A stretch of DNA of 64,000 nt from Lota lota (taxonomy: Eukaryota > Chordata > Actinopteri > Gadiformes > Lotidae): the NCBI GenBank assembly GCA_026745465.1, contig JACYXH010000813.1:400001-464000 (forward strand), in the 5' to 3' direction. The translations under genes were made by a program, and so were the position numbers. The notes under the pieces were generated by a model. That model did no database searches. It had not been told where the DNA came from and saw nothing but the letters and a program-made list of their open reading frames with translations. This document shows positions 35,601-49,192 of the stretch, one piece after another. Position 1 is the stretch's first letter, and every line of letters starts with the position of its first letter.

Positions 35601-38600
35601 TTGCAAGTTATGGTCTGCCCAAGATCTTTGATTGGTAGATATGGGTAAATAGCAGATCTACACTGAACATCTTCTGGAGCTGAACAGATGTTGTGCCCAG
35701 CAGCAATGATCTTCTGGATAGATTCGTCTTCTCCACCATTTGGACCAGTTGTTGGTTCTCCAAGATTAAACCAGTCTGACCATTCACAGTTCATTGTACC
35801 AGGACAGGTTGGAGTTACTGGGCTTGTTGTAGTTGTTGGTGTAGTCGTTGTCGAAACAGGTGTCATTGTGGGTGTTGTAGTATTGGTAGTAGTAGAGGTT
35901 GTTGTAGTGGTTGGAGTTGTTGTTCGAACCGGAGTGGGTGGTGTAGTTGTCGTTGTAGTAGTAGGTTTTACTGGTGTAGTTGTAATGTGAGGAGAGGGTG
36001 TTGGTACTTCTGTAGAAGTTTGTGTTGTAGTAACAGTTGAGCTAATAAGTGGTTTAGTTGTCTTTGGAGTGGTTTCTGTAGTAGCATATTTTGTTGTTTG
36101 GCAATTCACTTTCTTACAGCACTCCACCTTTATCTCATAGTCATAACATATGGGCGGGAATTGATCTTTGTTTTTACATATTAATCCAACTTGTGTATTA
36201 CACTCTACATTTTGTCCTAAATCAGAGAGAGCCACACCTGGAAAATGCACTGCTTGACACTTAATAGCTACTGGCGCCTCGCAAATGTCATAACCTTTCT
36301 GAATCATTTTCTTAATGCTTTCAATATCTCCCCCTCCAGGGCCATACTCTGGATAGTCTATATTTATCCACATTGACCAATCACATGCTTCTTCACAGAT
36401 CTTCGGACTCTCCGTGAGAGGTGTTTTAGTTGGACTAGTTTTAGATGTCGGTTGGGGTTGAGTTGGCTTTTGAGGACAAGCATGATCACAGCACAGAATT
36501 CTGACCTCGTAGTTGAAGCAAAGAGCAAGCGGGCCCGCCTGGTCTTGGTTTTTACATGTGAGTCCATTGGCCACATCACATTGCACAACCTGTCCCACGT
36601 TGTTTATTGTCACATTAGGGAACTTCTTGGCTCTGCATTCAATCTGACTTGGTTCATTACATATTGAGTGTCCAGCTGCTCGAATCTTATCATAGGTTTC
36701 AGAGTCTCCCCCAGGGGTTCCAAGCGTAGGGAAGCTGGTATCAAACCATTCCGACCATTCACATGGTCTGCATGTTATGGGTTCTGTTGACACAACACAT
36801 CCAGGTTATTTAGTGCTACTACTTATAAAGTAAATACTTAAGAAAGTTACTAAAGCGTCAAGTACCTGAAGTGATTGCTGTAAACGTAAATGGGGTTGTT
36901 GTAGTGGTAGTGGTAGTTACTCTTGGTGGGGTTGTAGAGCACTGGTTAATATCTCTTTCAATGGTACCATTCTTCGAACACACTGCTGTAATGCAGGAAC
37001 CAAGCCCATCTGTTGTGTTGTAGATAGTCTCTCCAATATGATATATCTTTCCATTGTATGTGCAGGTGCAAGCTGTAGATGGAGATTGGTTTATTGGTAC
37101 AATTCTTCTGGAACAGTTACAAAAATAGCATACTGGAATCTTGCCTTACCTTGGACATCATAGCGGCATTGGATAGTCATGAGGTTGCACAAGCTTGCAT
37201 GGAAATAAAATATACAACAAAATAAATATTGAAATGTTATAAATTTTTTAAATTTGGATAAACAAATGGAAATTATTACTCTGCCTACCATGAAAAGCAG
37301 TTTTTTGTTGTTGGCACTGTGTCACCGGTGTTAAAGTGGCCCAGCTCCTTATCATAGCAGCCACATTGGTCATTTGAAACACACTTCATTTTGTCCTCAT
37401 CAAAGAATGGCTGCTCAGGAGGGCATTTTGGATAACAACCTATGTGAGGAGAAATGTTCAGCAATAGCAATGACATAAATTCTGGTAATGCTCATCATAG
37501 AGAGCCTGCAAGGGTGGCAAGGAAAGTCAGTTGGAGGTTCAGCGACTCTGTTTCATTTTGCTGTTTCAAAGGACAACTTTGGGATTTTTGAAGCTGGAAA
37601 CTATTTGCAGATCATTTTTGGTCAAAGGGACTAATGCAGACAACAATTTTTGAAATTGGTCTAATAGTCAGCGAGAAGCTGCAGCCATAATTTGCGAAAA
37701 ATGGGCTGCAATGTAATCCTTTGGGGCAATAGCGCAGGAAATGTTTCTATTGTCATTACAATCTAAACTCTCGTTCATCTAAATCCTTTAGATAACGTTA
37801 AGCTATGCTTTCTGTAGTCCCACACTACAAACTCTCCTCTCTCCAGCCTCTCACTAACGTTCCCACCAGTCATCTCATTAAGCGAGACATGGTTGGACAC
37901 AATAACAAAACAATCTTGGTCAAGCGAAAGATAAACAAGCATGTTCAATCCTTTCCATGATTTCTGAATATAATCTGAGCCTGTCAGTGCCAAAAACAAG
38001 CACTTTTAGCGTACATTGACAGGGCACTATTGCCACTAAGGATTACATTGCAGGACATTTTCGAGGATTAGTCTCTTGGACCCAAAATGATTGGAAAATA
38101 GGGTCCAGGTTGAAAAATCCACAAGGTTTTCCATTAATAAAAGCAAAGAGGGCGAGGTATTTGAATTTAAACATGTTGAGCTTGAATGCGGAAATGCAAA
38201 ACATGCATGCATGAATTTGACATATATTTTGCATTAAAAAGCAAAATTAGAAATGAGGTTGTACCTTCTAGGGGAGGTATTTGTGTAGAGCAGCCTCCCC
38301 AGGGGTTCCGGCATGTTTTCATGCAAGGCGAGCCACATGGCTTGTAGTGCCACTCGCATCCACCAGGGGGATTATAGTAGTCACAGAATAATGCTGAGAA
38401 AAGGGGCATATTTAAGGCAGTATTTCATAATATAGTCAATTAAATATAACAATTTTGCCTAATATTTTAATTGAACATCTTATGCTGAAATGATACTGCA
38501 TTCATAGATACTGTGTTTAATTAGAGAGAGCCTAAAATGAAACATCTAATGCACACATGTAGTCCAAAACACAGAATCCATTTATACCTGGCATTAAGAT

Positions 38601-41600
38601 GCATACGCATACAAATCCAGATTTAATTGGATCCGTCAAACCACATCAGTAGGTAGTTCGCAACACATTCTGACCACTGACATTTAAGGCAGCAAAACAG
38701 CTGCGTCTCCTCTGTATCTGACAGTGTGCACCGTCTCGAAAGTGGCACAGTATTTCATCAATAGAAACGTTTTGTTTTTTTCACTCTATGGGGCATGCAA
38801 GACATGCAAGCCTTGACATGGGGCACGCATGACTAGCAAGAGTAAAATTTTATTATCGAATTCTGTTATTCTGCTAGAGCAATATCCAATATCATTCAGG
38901 ACACTGGAGAATGTAATGGAGGTAATGGAGGTCACAATGTAGTCTTGAGATTGATTTCAATATTCAATGTCCCACCCCATTCTTGAAAGGCTTGAGGATA
39001 AACTGTGGGGCAGTTCAGCTGCTTTGCCTTCACATGCTACTTACGACAGATCAAAGGGGTTCTCCATTGTATGCAGGTTCCGGCTTCATTGCATGCCTGA
39101 GCATATGCCGCCACAGCAGTACAGAAACATTCGCAGTCTCCTCCGCTGTCACATGCACATGAGTCAAACACACAGGCATCGTAGTACGGACTTGGATCCA
39201 CCTAAGGAGAGATAATCCTGTCTGTCAGCAAGTCTATACTTTTCTATCCAGGGGGCAGGATAGTGTAGTGGGGTTTGACTTAAGGTTGGGTGATCGTCTA
39301 CAAGCGTCCATCGTCCGATTGCGCTCCCTAGCGATCATCGATAGTCGATTTGATCGACCATTATAACAATTATATTAAACATTAATTATAAAATTCTCAT
39401 TTTATTTTTCTAAAATTTTCTTTAAAAATATAAGGATGGTCTTCCCCTTGGACCAGCCTGAGCCTCCACTGATTAAAGTTTATATACGTTGGTGCCGGCG
39501 GTGCTGTCATGATGACGCAGTCGGTGTGTGCCAGAGTCCTGCACTGGTCAGAAACTACAAGTGGACCCGTCCCCGCGACGTGCAATACTGTACCCGCCCC
39601 GCAACCCGCACGTATAGCCAAATAGTTCCGCCACCCAACCCGACCCGTCGACCCAAGACCCGCAGCCAGACCCGAAACTGCATATCCTATATAACCACGC
39701 GCAGTGGAAACATCTCATAGTGATCACGTTACAGTGATCAACCGCGCATTTGGTTCAACATTTTATCATTTCAAGCGCTGTTTAAATAATTAGGTTAGAC
39801 TCAATGAAGTACGTTTAAAGCAATCATTTTGGGCAATTTCATACATGTGAAATTAAGATAATATATTTTTAAAGCAATTCAGCATTGCCTACTACAGCAG
39901 ACGCTAGGCTGTCAATAAAATGCTGTAAAAGAGAAGCCGTAATAAATGTACACATATCAATTAGATGGTCATCTGCCAAAAACCCAACTTGACTTCGATT
40001 GCATCATTAAAAAACGGAACGTTATCATATTGTTATGCAACATTCGCGTGCAGTCAATAATAGATCTCTCTTGGGTCACAAATTCAGTTGTGGAAAAACT
40101 CGCTCACTCGCAGCGTTTGTTGCTGGAATTTAAAGAAAACGAACGAGAAATGTGTGCGTCAGAGGATTAAAACATTACATTTAATTATTATTATTTTAAG
40201 AGATACAGAGAAACAGGCAAAGGCAGAAGTAACAGCCTACCCGCAAGAAGATGCACTAGATGGGGACAGTGACCCACTCGCATGGTGGAAGGCAAACGAG
40301 AACCGCTTTCCGTTAATGCCCAAGATTGCGAGTAAATATCTTTGTACATGCGCTACTAGTTCATCTTCTGAGCGTGTATTTAGCACTGCGGGCAATGTTG
40401 TCATGCCACTGAGGAGCATGTTGACGCAGGAAAAGGTGAATATGTTGGTGTTCTTGGCCAGAAACCTATAGGCTATGCAATTATACTATTTTAATTTTGT
40501 ACTTATTATTATACTTTTAGGCACTGCACAATACAATTGCACTATATTATTGTGTATAAGATTAAGCCTTTAAACATTGGATAATTTCGTTCTTTTTAAT
40601 CCAAATTTCGTTAAATTTTTTACTGCGTTCTGTAGTCTGCAAAAGGCCTGTTGTGCCCATTTTTATTTTATTTGCTCTGCCAGTCTTTATTTCGTTTTAA
40701 GACTTTGCCATCTGTTACATCCGTGTTCATGTTCAACATTCTGTTATATTTGTTTTTTTTTAAAGCGTTTGGTACATTCATATAGCCTACTTTGAAATTA
40801 ATGTCTTATTTTCTGTTCCAAATAAACCCCTGACAACCTTTGACGGGGATGTTGTTATGTGAACGTCAGTGGTACATGGTCTACTACACACTGACATATA
40901 TATATATATATGAAATTGTCTCTTCTAATATTTCATTAATTTGATCATATAGCCCGACATTATCAACTCCTAAATAATTTCAAACTATACATACTGCCCC
41001 GTAAGCTGTGCGCAGCCTTTGTGGTGGCGGGTAGGCTATAAAATATGGTGAAAGAAAATGCAGGCTTTGAGATACACATATCAGTGTTTTCCATACATAG
41101 GATTTATGGGATGAATTTGGATAAATTTGCCCCCGCTCAAGTAGATGTTTTCTAATTATTTTTATTTTAAGAGTTTGTCAAAGTGACATGCAGCGGAGTG
41201 TGTAATTTTGCCGTGCGAGCAGACTGGTAGGTTTCCAGCCCCTTCCCTCTCCTCTCCTAACAGTGAGTGAATACAGCAGGCCAGTGCTACAGAGTGTGTC
41301 CCACCTGTGCCAGTTAACTTCAATTGCAATTTGCGGGGCTTTTTACAATGTAGAAGTAATCACCACAGCGCTGTTTTTCCGGCAATACAAATAACCAAAA
41401 AATCGCCTACGCATCGGCAACTTCAGACGATCGACGATGTATTCCATTAATGGTCGATAGTCTATATATATAATCGACAACCGGCCCCATCCCTAGTTTG
41501 ACTCAGAGTCAAAAGTCTACCTGCTCTTTGATACCATACATTAGTATATAACATTCACTGTAAGTCGCATTGGATGAACGTATCTGCTAGGTGAATGCTA

Positions 41601-44600
41601 TTTGATTGACTCAGAGTTCCTGTGTAAAATACTTTGTTGACAATTGCACACCTTTGTCTGTTTGCTGCCATCTGAAGCAATAAAAGCATTCACGTAAAAA
41701 TGAATCTTTGCTTACATCACACAGCAAAACACTATACACTAAATAAAATCTATACCATTGATCAATCATGGTTGATGGATTGTTGTAGATGGCAGCAAAC
41801 TGGGGAAATGCATGTTGCGTGTAGTTACTGGTACTCTTTCATACTTCACTGAAATCTTACCACTGAATGGCAGCCGGAGAACACTGTGCTCTGTATGATG
41901 CTGCACTGTTTCTGTGCCCATGGCTGCCTGTAAGGATTCACAGCACAAGGGTTCTTTGGGGCCACGGCATTTGGACAGCTTGGAGAATCCTTCCAGCTGT
42001 TTCCAGATAACAGCGGGTTGACCACCACGGCATTGCTCCTTGTAGTCAAGTCATTATTGGCATTCCCATCGTAGTTACCACACAGACCACACACACGTCC
42101 CTGTAATCAAACACATATAGCTCACTGGTTTCATAATTGTCAGCCACATCTACATTAGTTGTCTACACCCAGTCGTAAAGCATCCCTCGCTGTATCTATG
42201 AGCTACCTTGAAATCTGGGCTGAGCTTAATGAATATGCTGGTCCTCTTGTCCCACATTAGGATGAGGCCATTGTTTGCTTCAATGACAAGGTAGATCCCC
42301 ATAGTACTGATGTGGAACGGTGTTGCTTCTTCTTTTTCATTGGAGATCTGGTAGGTTCCTTCAGTCAAAATAAGCTCTGTGTTCTGAGGTATGGACAAAA
42401 AACACTTATCAATCAGTCTCACCATGGCTTGGCACAAAAAATATTTCTGGCTGACCGTAACATAAACACTGTAAAGTTGAGAGGGGGCAGGATATTGTGG
42501 TGGTCTTTAATGACCTGTGTCGGTATTCATTGTAAGTTGATTTGGATAAAAGTGTTTTACCTCCAGGAACATCTTGATGGTCTTGGAGCAGGTGGTCCCT
42601 GTAGTTCCACAGGGAAGGTTTTCAGTGATGACTCTGAAGGTCCCATTGCCTTGCCCTATGCAGTAGTCCTGAGGAGTACAGACACAAGAGATCAATGCTA
42701 TTGCGAAAAGTAATCCTCACTTTTTTGGCCCTGTACAAATACAATCCTCCTAATTGGAAAGGTATCACTGTAATCTTAGTGATATTTTTATGTCTCAAAA
42801 ATCGTTTTGACGTCTGGTAGGTAGAATTACGAAAACATAAAGCTAACTGGTTTATCACCATTTGCGACAAACACGTTTTGACAAATTGGTATACCAAGCA
42901 CTATGAATTTTGAAAATGTCTTAATGTGACCGATGCCGACCGATTCCATAGTGAGTGTGACCAAATCAAATATATTATATCTCATCCATTGATCATTTGG
43001 AAAAAAATTAATGAAAACATTTTCATGCCCCATACTTGAGCAAGTGTGTATTCACAGCTGCCATCAAAGTTGAAGCTCTTCTCATCGAAAGTGATGAAGT
43101 GGCCATCTCCGTAGACAGAACACGTGCCATAGCACAGTTTATTACTGCACTCCCATGACCTGCCTTTGCATGTGCTGTGGAATACAGACAGGTTTAAGGA
43201 CAGTGAAGGATATTGCACACAATATAATCAACAAATTAATTCTACCCCTCCCAGGAATCAATGCAGTTGAGTCTCCACCAAAAGATACATTTTTACACAA
43301 CTAATCTACTTACTTACTTATGCATACAAACAAATATGACTCGAGGTAATGAATTGCAAGAAAAAGAAAAAATGAAATTGAAAAAAAAAAAACCCTAGCT
43401 TCATACTCTGAAAGGACAAACATTTACATTTATCAGCTCAGCTAGTCAATAATTCTTTACCATGTGTTACAGTCAATCTTAATGCTATCTCCTGGCTGGT
43501 ATGTGGCGCTGTTGTGAACACAGGGACAGGACTCCATTATGATGCACTCTCCTTTACTGTCAGACACCATCCCCTCTGGACACACGCAGCCAGAAACACA
43601 CTCTGTGCTCACCTGAATAGGAAATACAAAATTACGCTCTATCAATTCATGAACAGGAAGAAGTTTAAAAAATATTATCAAGTGAATCTCGGATCCAGCA
43701 GTCCTACTTTGTTATAACAGAACTTCTGCGTAGATACGGCACAGAGCCTGGGCCGGAAACCAGAAACTGCAAGTGGTGGAGTTACGCCTTGTTTTCTGTT
43801 TCGTTGTGGATATATTCTACCGAAGAGATACTCATTCGTAGATGATGCTTTCAGAAGGGGATTTTAATAAATGTATTTCTACAGTAGCCAGTCTATACGG
43901 TGTTGATTTCAAACCTGAAAAGACGCTTTTTGACAGTTTACTACTGCTGGCCGAGTTTGTGTTTGCTAATTATACGCTTACAGATCCCCAGCTCAAGCAA
44001 GATGATTGGTCAAAATAAATATTAAGGAAAGTGAACCGCCGCCCCGTTCACCCAGATTCTGCCATCAGACTTTAGACATAAATCTAAAGTTTATTTGTAA
44101 GACTATTATTGAGTAAATAATGACAAAAACTAATTTCTGTCTGTTTTTATTTCCATTCCTACGGAAGTAGACTTTCTGGTAATGAGTTCCATGTGGGCCT
44201 GGACCCTTCAGGTAGCAGCACTATTATGGGATGGAAGACTGTCTTACACAGGCCATGTCCAGAGTGGCACAGCTCTTCTGGCATTCGGTTCCCTTGGCCC
44301 TGGGGCCCACCGTGGAGCAGTTGACGAACACCATTGGGGCCACACAAGCTACAAAGCAGCAAAACACTCCCATGATTAAAATACTTCAAACATTGCCGAC
44401 ATCTATCTGGATGAGGGTTGCTCTCAGGCGTTATACATAATTTGAAGCTTGCAAATTATAATACAGAAGGTGTATGTGTGTATATGCATGCATTTTATTT
44501 GTTAAACTCACTTGGCATTTGGTAAAGCTGTCCAATGCAGCTGAGTCTGCCCCCTTTACAGGAACTAGAGAAAAAAGAGCCCATTAGAAAATATTTGGTG

Positions 44601-44647
44601 TGATAATGTTTTAATGAACTTACTAGCCAAACGTATTAGTCATAGAT

Positions 44648-44728
<81 letters not shown>

Positions 44729-47700
44729 GAAATGATCGCTACAACATACCAAAATCATCCAATATACCACATGGTTTCAAGTTAATGTATGTACTTGTTG
44801 GGTTATTTCTTATTTGCTTTATAAATATGTTTGGATTGATGAATGACTTGAATGGATGAGCCATGAATTAACCATACCACACAGTGCCTTCCTTGTTAAC
44901 CACCTGTCCAGGCAGCACCACAGACTCCTTGTCGTAACACGGGCAGCCATTGGCGGTCACACACTTTCCTGTGTCATCCAGGTACATGCCTTCTGCGCAA
45001 GTACACCCGTCCACAGAGGGGAAGGTCAGGTGGCAGGTAAGGTCGGCCTGGCTGAGGCAGCGGCAGGTGCGGCTATGCTGAGTGATGTCATAGCTGTAGA
45101 CCAAGGTGGCAGCACAGGTGCTGGCATACTTGCCTAGAGAGAGAGACCGATCAGACAATGACAGTGTTAGAGTGCTCTTGTGTTTCTCTAGCCCTTTACT
45201 CATCATCACACCATATATCCACCACTACTGAACATGCACAATTCAATCCTGAATATGCACATGTACATCGTACACACACAGCTTTATAATACTTCAGCAG
45301 TAATGGTGTTAAAGCTAGGGTAGGCAACTTGGAGATTCAGTAAGTAAGCTAGATTTTGAAAGTATCCAAACTTTAAAAAAGAACATCCAAACGAACACAA
45401 TCCCACCCCTCCCTTCAGGTCCTCCAAAGCCATTTCTCCTAAACAGCATAACTAGTTCGCTACAGCTTTAGTAATAGTTATACCTGGCCTTGTGTAAGAC
45501 TCCGGTCATGTGCAATTCTTATTAGGGGGGGGCAAGCACAAAGTGCGAGTAATTGTTAGTTTTATTATTATAATGCCAAAAACACCTACCCCGCCAAAAT
45601 CACTGTTTCGCTTTTTATGAAACTTTCCACAGCTGTGCGGTGACTTAAGATGGCCACAGAAAGAAAAATTACAATGGCCAATGGTTGCGCTATAGCAATC
45701 TTCCAAAAATGCTAACTTTGAACAAGCATATCTCCTGACCTTTTTGACTTATGGTCATATAACCTTCCTCACATATGTGTCTCCTCATGGTGAACAACTT
45801 CGCCTCAAGAACCTATGACTTCCATCTGGATAGATTTTCCGCCATTTTGAATTTGATGAAAAACACTAAAAAAAGATCCTAGTTTTTTTACTAAGATAAA
45901 AATGTGCAAGTACATTCCACCTATAGACCACTATTTTCCATCTGACTAGAAGGAAGGTTTGTACACAAAAAGATATAGGACCCAGGAGCCAATAACTACA
46001 AAAAAGGGTGTGGCTTAAAATGGCGTATATACTTAAATGCTTACATTGACATCAAGAAGAACACCTATGCTCTTGAGTTCAATTCAAAACTTGTTCAAGA
46101 AAATATTCAGAACAAGATGCCATCCAACTGACTGTTGGGGTCGAAGGTTCTAAATGTTAGAGTAAGATGAAGTAGAGTGACAAAACAACATGGCCACCAG
46201 AGGCCGAAAATGGTCCAATCAAATGTAAGGAGCCAAAAAGCGGGTTAACATAGCCCAATCATCATCAGACTTGGTGTAGTTAAAGGCACATGGGTCAAGA
46301 TCGATTTATTCAAAGTTTATCCAGATTGGGACACAGGGACATTTAGCAATCGACTGAAAATGCTAACTTTCACCTTTCACCAATGGTCATGAAGCTTTGT
46401 AGACATATGTCTCTCCTCAAGATGAACAAATGTTCCTAAGGAACCCATCACCCATAACAACATGGCAGCTGGACGGCCAAATTATCCCAATCACCTTTAG
46501 GTGCCTAAAGGCAGGGTTAACCTAGGGCAATCATCACCAAACTTGGTGTACTTAAAGAAACATAGTTCAACATTAACCAGGCTAAAGGTAATCCAAATAG
46601 GACCATAGGGGGCACTCATCGATCGATTTACAACTTTGAAGAAGCATAACTCCTCACCCTTTTGACATATGGTCATGTAAGTTTGTATGCTTATCACCAG
46701 ACTAGGCTTGTGCCAATTTGCGATCGGATCGTATATTGGCAATTGTAGGGATGATCGACAATTTGCTTTTCCTAAGCCAATATTAGGGTGATTTTAACTA
46801 ACCTACTATCAGAATTTGCTCTTTAAACAGAGCGTACGTATACTCCGTCTGAATAGCGCTCGCTGCCTTCAAAATATTACTATTTAATAATATACTATTT
46901 AATATAATATAGTAATATATATTACAAAATATTACTATATTATAAAGTGCTTGAATGCAAAACCCCGGATTTTTTCAATGTCCTGCTTTGCCGAATGTGC
47001 GCATGCGCATAAACGCTAAATAAGCTTGAATAGACTTGTGCACATTCGGCAAAGCGGGACAATGAAAATGTCTGATGTTTTGCAGACAAATGCGTCTTAA
47101 AAGTAATTAATAAATAATCTGTTTACCTGCCTGGACTACTTTGGATTAAAGCAAGCAACAAACGCTGTCATATCGTTGAGTTGTGAACGTTTCTTTTTTG
47201 TATCCTCCCCTCGATGTTGAATGGTGAAATAATAGGCAGAAGGTGGAGAGCTACGTTACAACGTATTTAAATGTGCTCTGTAGAGTAATATCAGATCTCT
47301 AGAATATGTGCCCTACTGTGCATTTAGAGATGTTTCTGGTGGAGAAGCATGTCCACCCAATTAGCTCCGTTAATCAGCATGAGTGACGAGTGTATTTCAA
47401 AACCAGTCTCTTTTCCATGGATCTGACACTCCGCATCTCCATATGCCTGCTGCTCACCAAAAAGTTGCTCTTTGCTCCATAAGAGTAGTTAACGTTATGG
47501 ATACGATTTGGATGGTATTATTACAGATAAGATAATAATGTTTAACGGAACATGCTGCTGTGATATTGTTGCACCAATCAGATACACAGACTTTTAAAAG
47601 GGAGCCGTTGTTTGAGATGAGACCTTACTATTAAATATCTTTTGGACAAAAAACCCCCTGTATATATCAACTGTATAAAAATCAAAAAGGTCATAATGGT

Positions 47701-49113
47701 CTGTGTTGGGCTATATACATTTATATATTTATATATATATTTAAGTATATACGCCCCACGATAAATGCTGCTTGTAGCTTTAATTATGATTATGATTATT
47801 ATTAACTACACTTGGGACTCACCACATACACTGTTTCTCCAGTCTGGGAGTTGGATGCCCGCTGCAGCACAGGCGTGCACGTAGGAGGAGATGGCAGCGC
47901 ACATGCAGGCCTCGCTGTTCTCACAGTTGCAGCTGTCATACATGCAGTTCTACAGCAGGACAACGCAGAACCAAGTTACTTAGGAGTGAGTCACATTTAA
48001 AGACGTAACTTCATTCGTTAAGCTCCCACCACCCTTCAAAACTAAATTAATATATAAATCAAAACAATATGTCTCAACTAACATGTGATAATACTACAGT
48101 ACTTTAAAAACACAAGAAATGTGACTGTATAATAAACTATTTATAAAGCACCGTTAAAAACAATGACTTGCTAAATTAATTGCTAGAACCATGGGTGGGG
48201 GGAGGGCAGCAATCAATAAATACAAATAAGATATACAGTGAAATAAAAACACCAGATATTCACAAGATAAAAGATACAATGCTAAATAAGTACACAAGAC
48301 AAAAACAAATAAAATTGGTAAACAAAAAGCGGTAGCATTGCCCCCAAGCTGCAAGCTGCAATGCTGCAGCTTGGGGGTAGACCTACTTACATATCTGTAG
48401 GTTTCAGGGCTGAGCTCAGAGTGGCAGGGCGCGAACACACCGCTAGGGTCGGTCAGCAGACTGCACCAATGCTTGGCATACTTCTCTGTAGAGGAGCAAT
48501 ACACAATACACACTGGTTAGGCATTCAGAAAGGGACCAATGTGGTCAGAGTTAGCCTCTGTGATATTTATTAAAGTGAAACCAGAACCTTGGATTTGTCT
48601 AAAACCACAACTGCTGGTAGAGAAAAAATACACACAGGCCTACAGAAAGTCCCAGTGTTGTTAGTACTCATTAGTTATAGGCCTCCCTCTGGGTTGGTAC
48701 TACATTTGGCTGCAAATACTAGGGTGGGCCGATGAATAGATAGAATGACTATAATTGAGGAGATTTTTTCTTGTTACATTTGGAATATCTACCATTTTCC
48801 AGACTGAGACTGCATGGGTCCTCAAATTTGCTTTTGATGTCGAGGCAGCTTGCATGCGTCTTCCAGCTGTTGGCGAAGCCCGCGGATGTGGCATCCACCA
48901 CGCCGCTCAGCTTAAGGAAGTCGTCTGCCTGGTTCTTGTTGAAATTCCCACAAAGACCTGCAGACCAACACACATAACAATTCACATGAAAGAGGAGAAA
49001 AAAGATACAACCAAAATTAAATAGCACAACATATGTGGAATTAGTTTTGGAATGTTGGTGCAATAGAAGAAACATACACCAATATATAAAGTGGCACTGT
49101 ACAGGATATTAAT

Positions 49114-49192
<79 letters not shown>

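Larger units (their letters stand above)
39255..41640 (+). repeat. tRNA-derived SINE split by the hAT insertion
   Basis: The left piece GGCAGGATAGTGTAGTGG (from about 39255) and the right piece from 41496 (GACTCAGAGTCAAAAGTC ... ACTGTAAGTCGCATTGGATG, then ATCTGCTAGGTGAATG) join across the duplicated target into a tRNA-head SINE with the common fish 3' tail. A related head lies on the minus strand near 60338-60418. Confidence 0.6.

Noticed and set aside
22452..35990. Many open frames of about 100 codons on the plus strand opposite each CysD repeat (MLCPAAMIF...)
   Set aside because: They recur once per repeat, have Val/Gly-rich low-complexity ends and are the mirror of the conserved mucin frame. 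No independent homology.
22387..36783. Idea that the repeat number is purely an assembly artefact
   Set aside because: Not excluded, but the many private variants of individual domains and the open frame argue against simple artificial duplication. Exact copy number still needs long reads.
36784..36793. Start codon at 36793 as start of an independent protein
   Set aside because: The ATG lies in the intron just before the acceptor. Exon 28 joins the giant exon in phase and upstream mucin exons are continuous.
39436..39720. 94-codon Pro/Arg-rich frame in the hAT element
   Set aside because: Composition looks non-coding and it is not part of a recognisable transposase domain.
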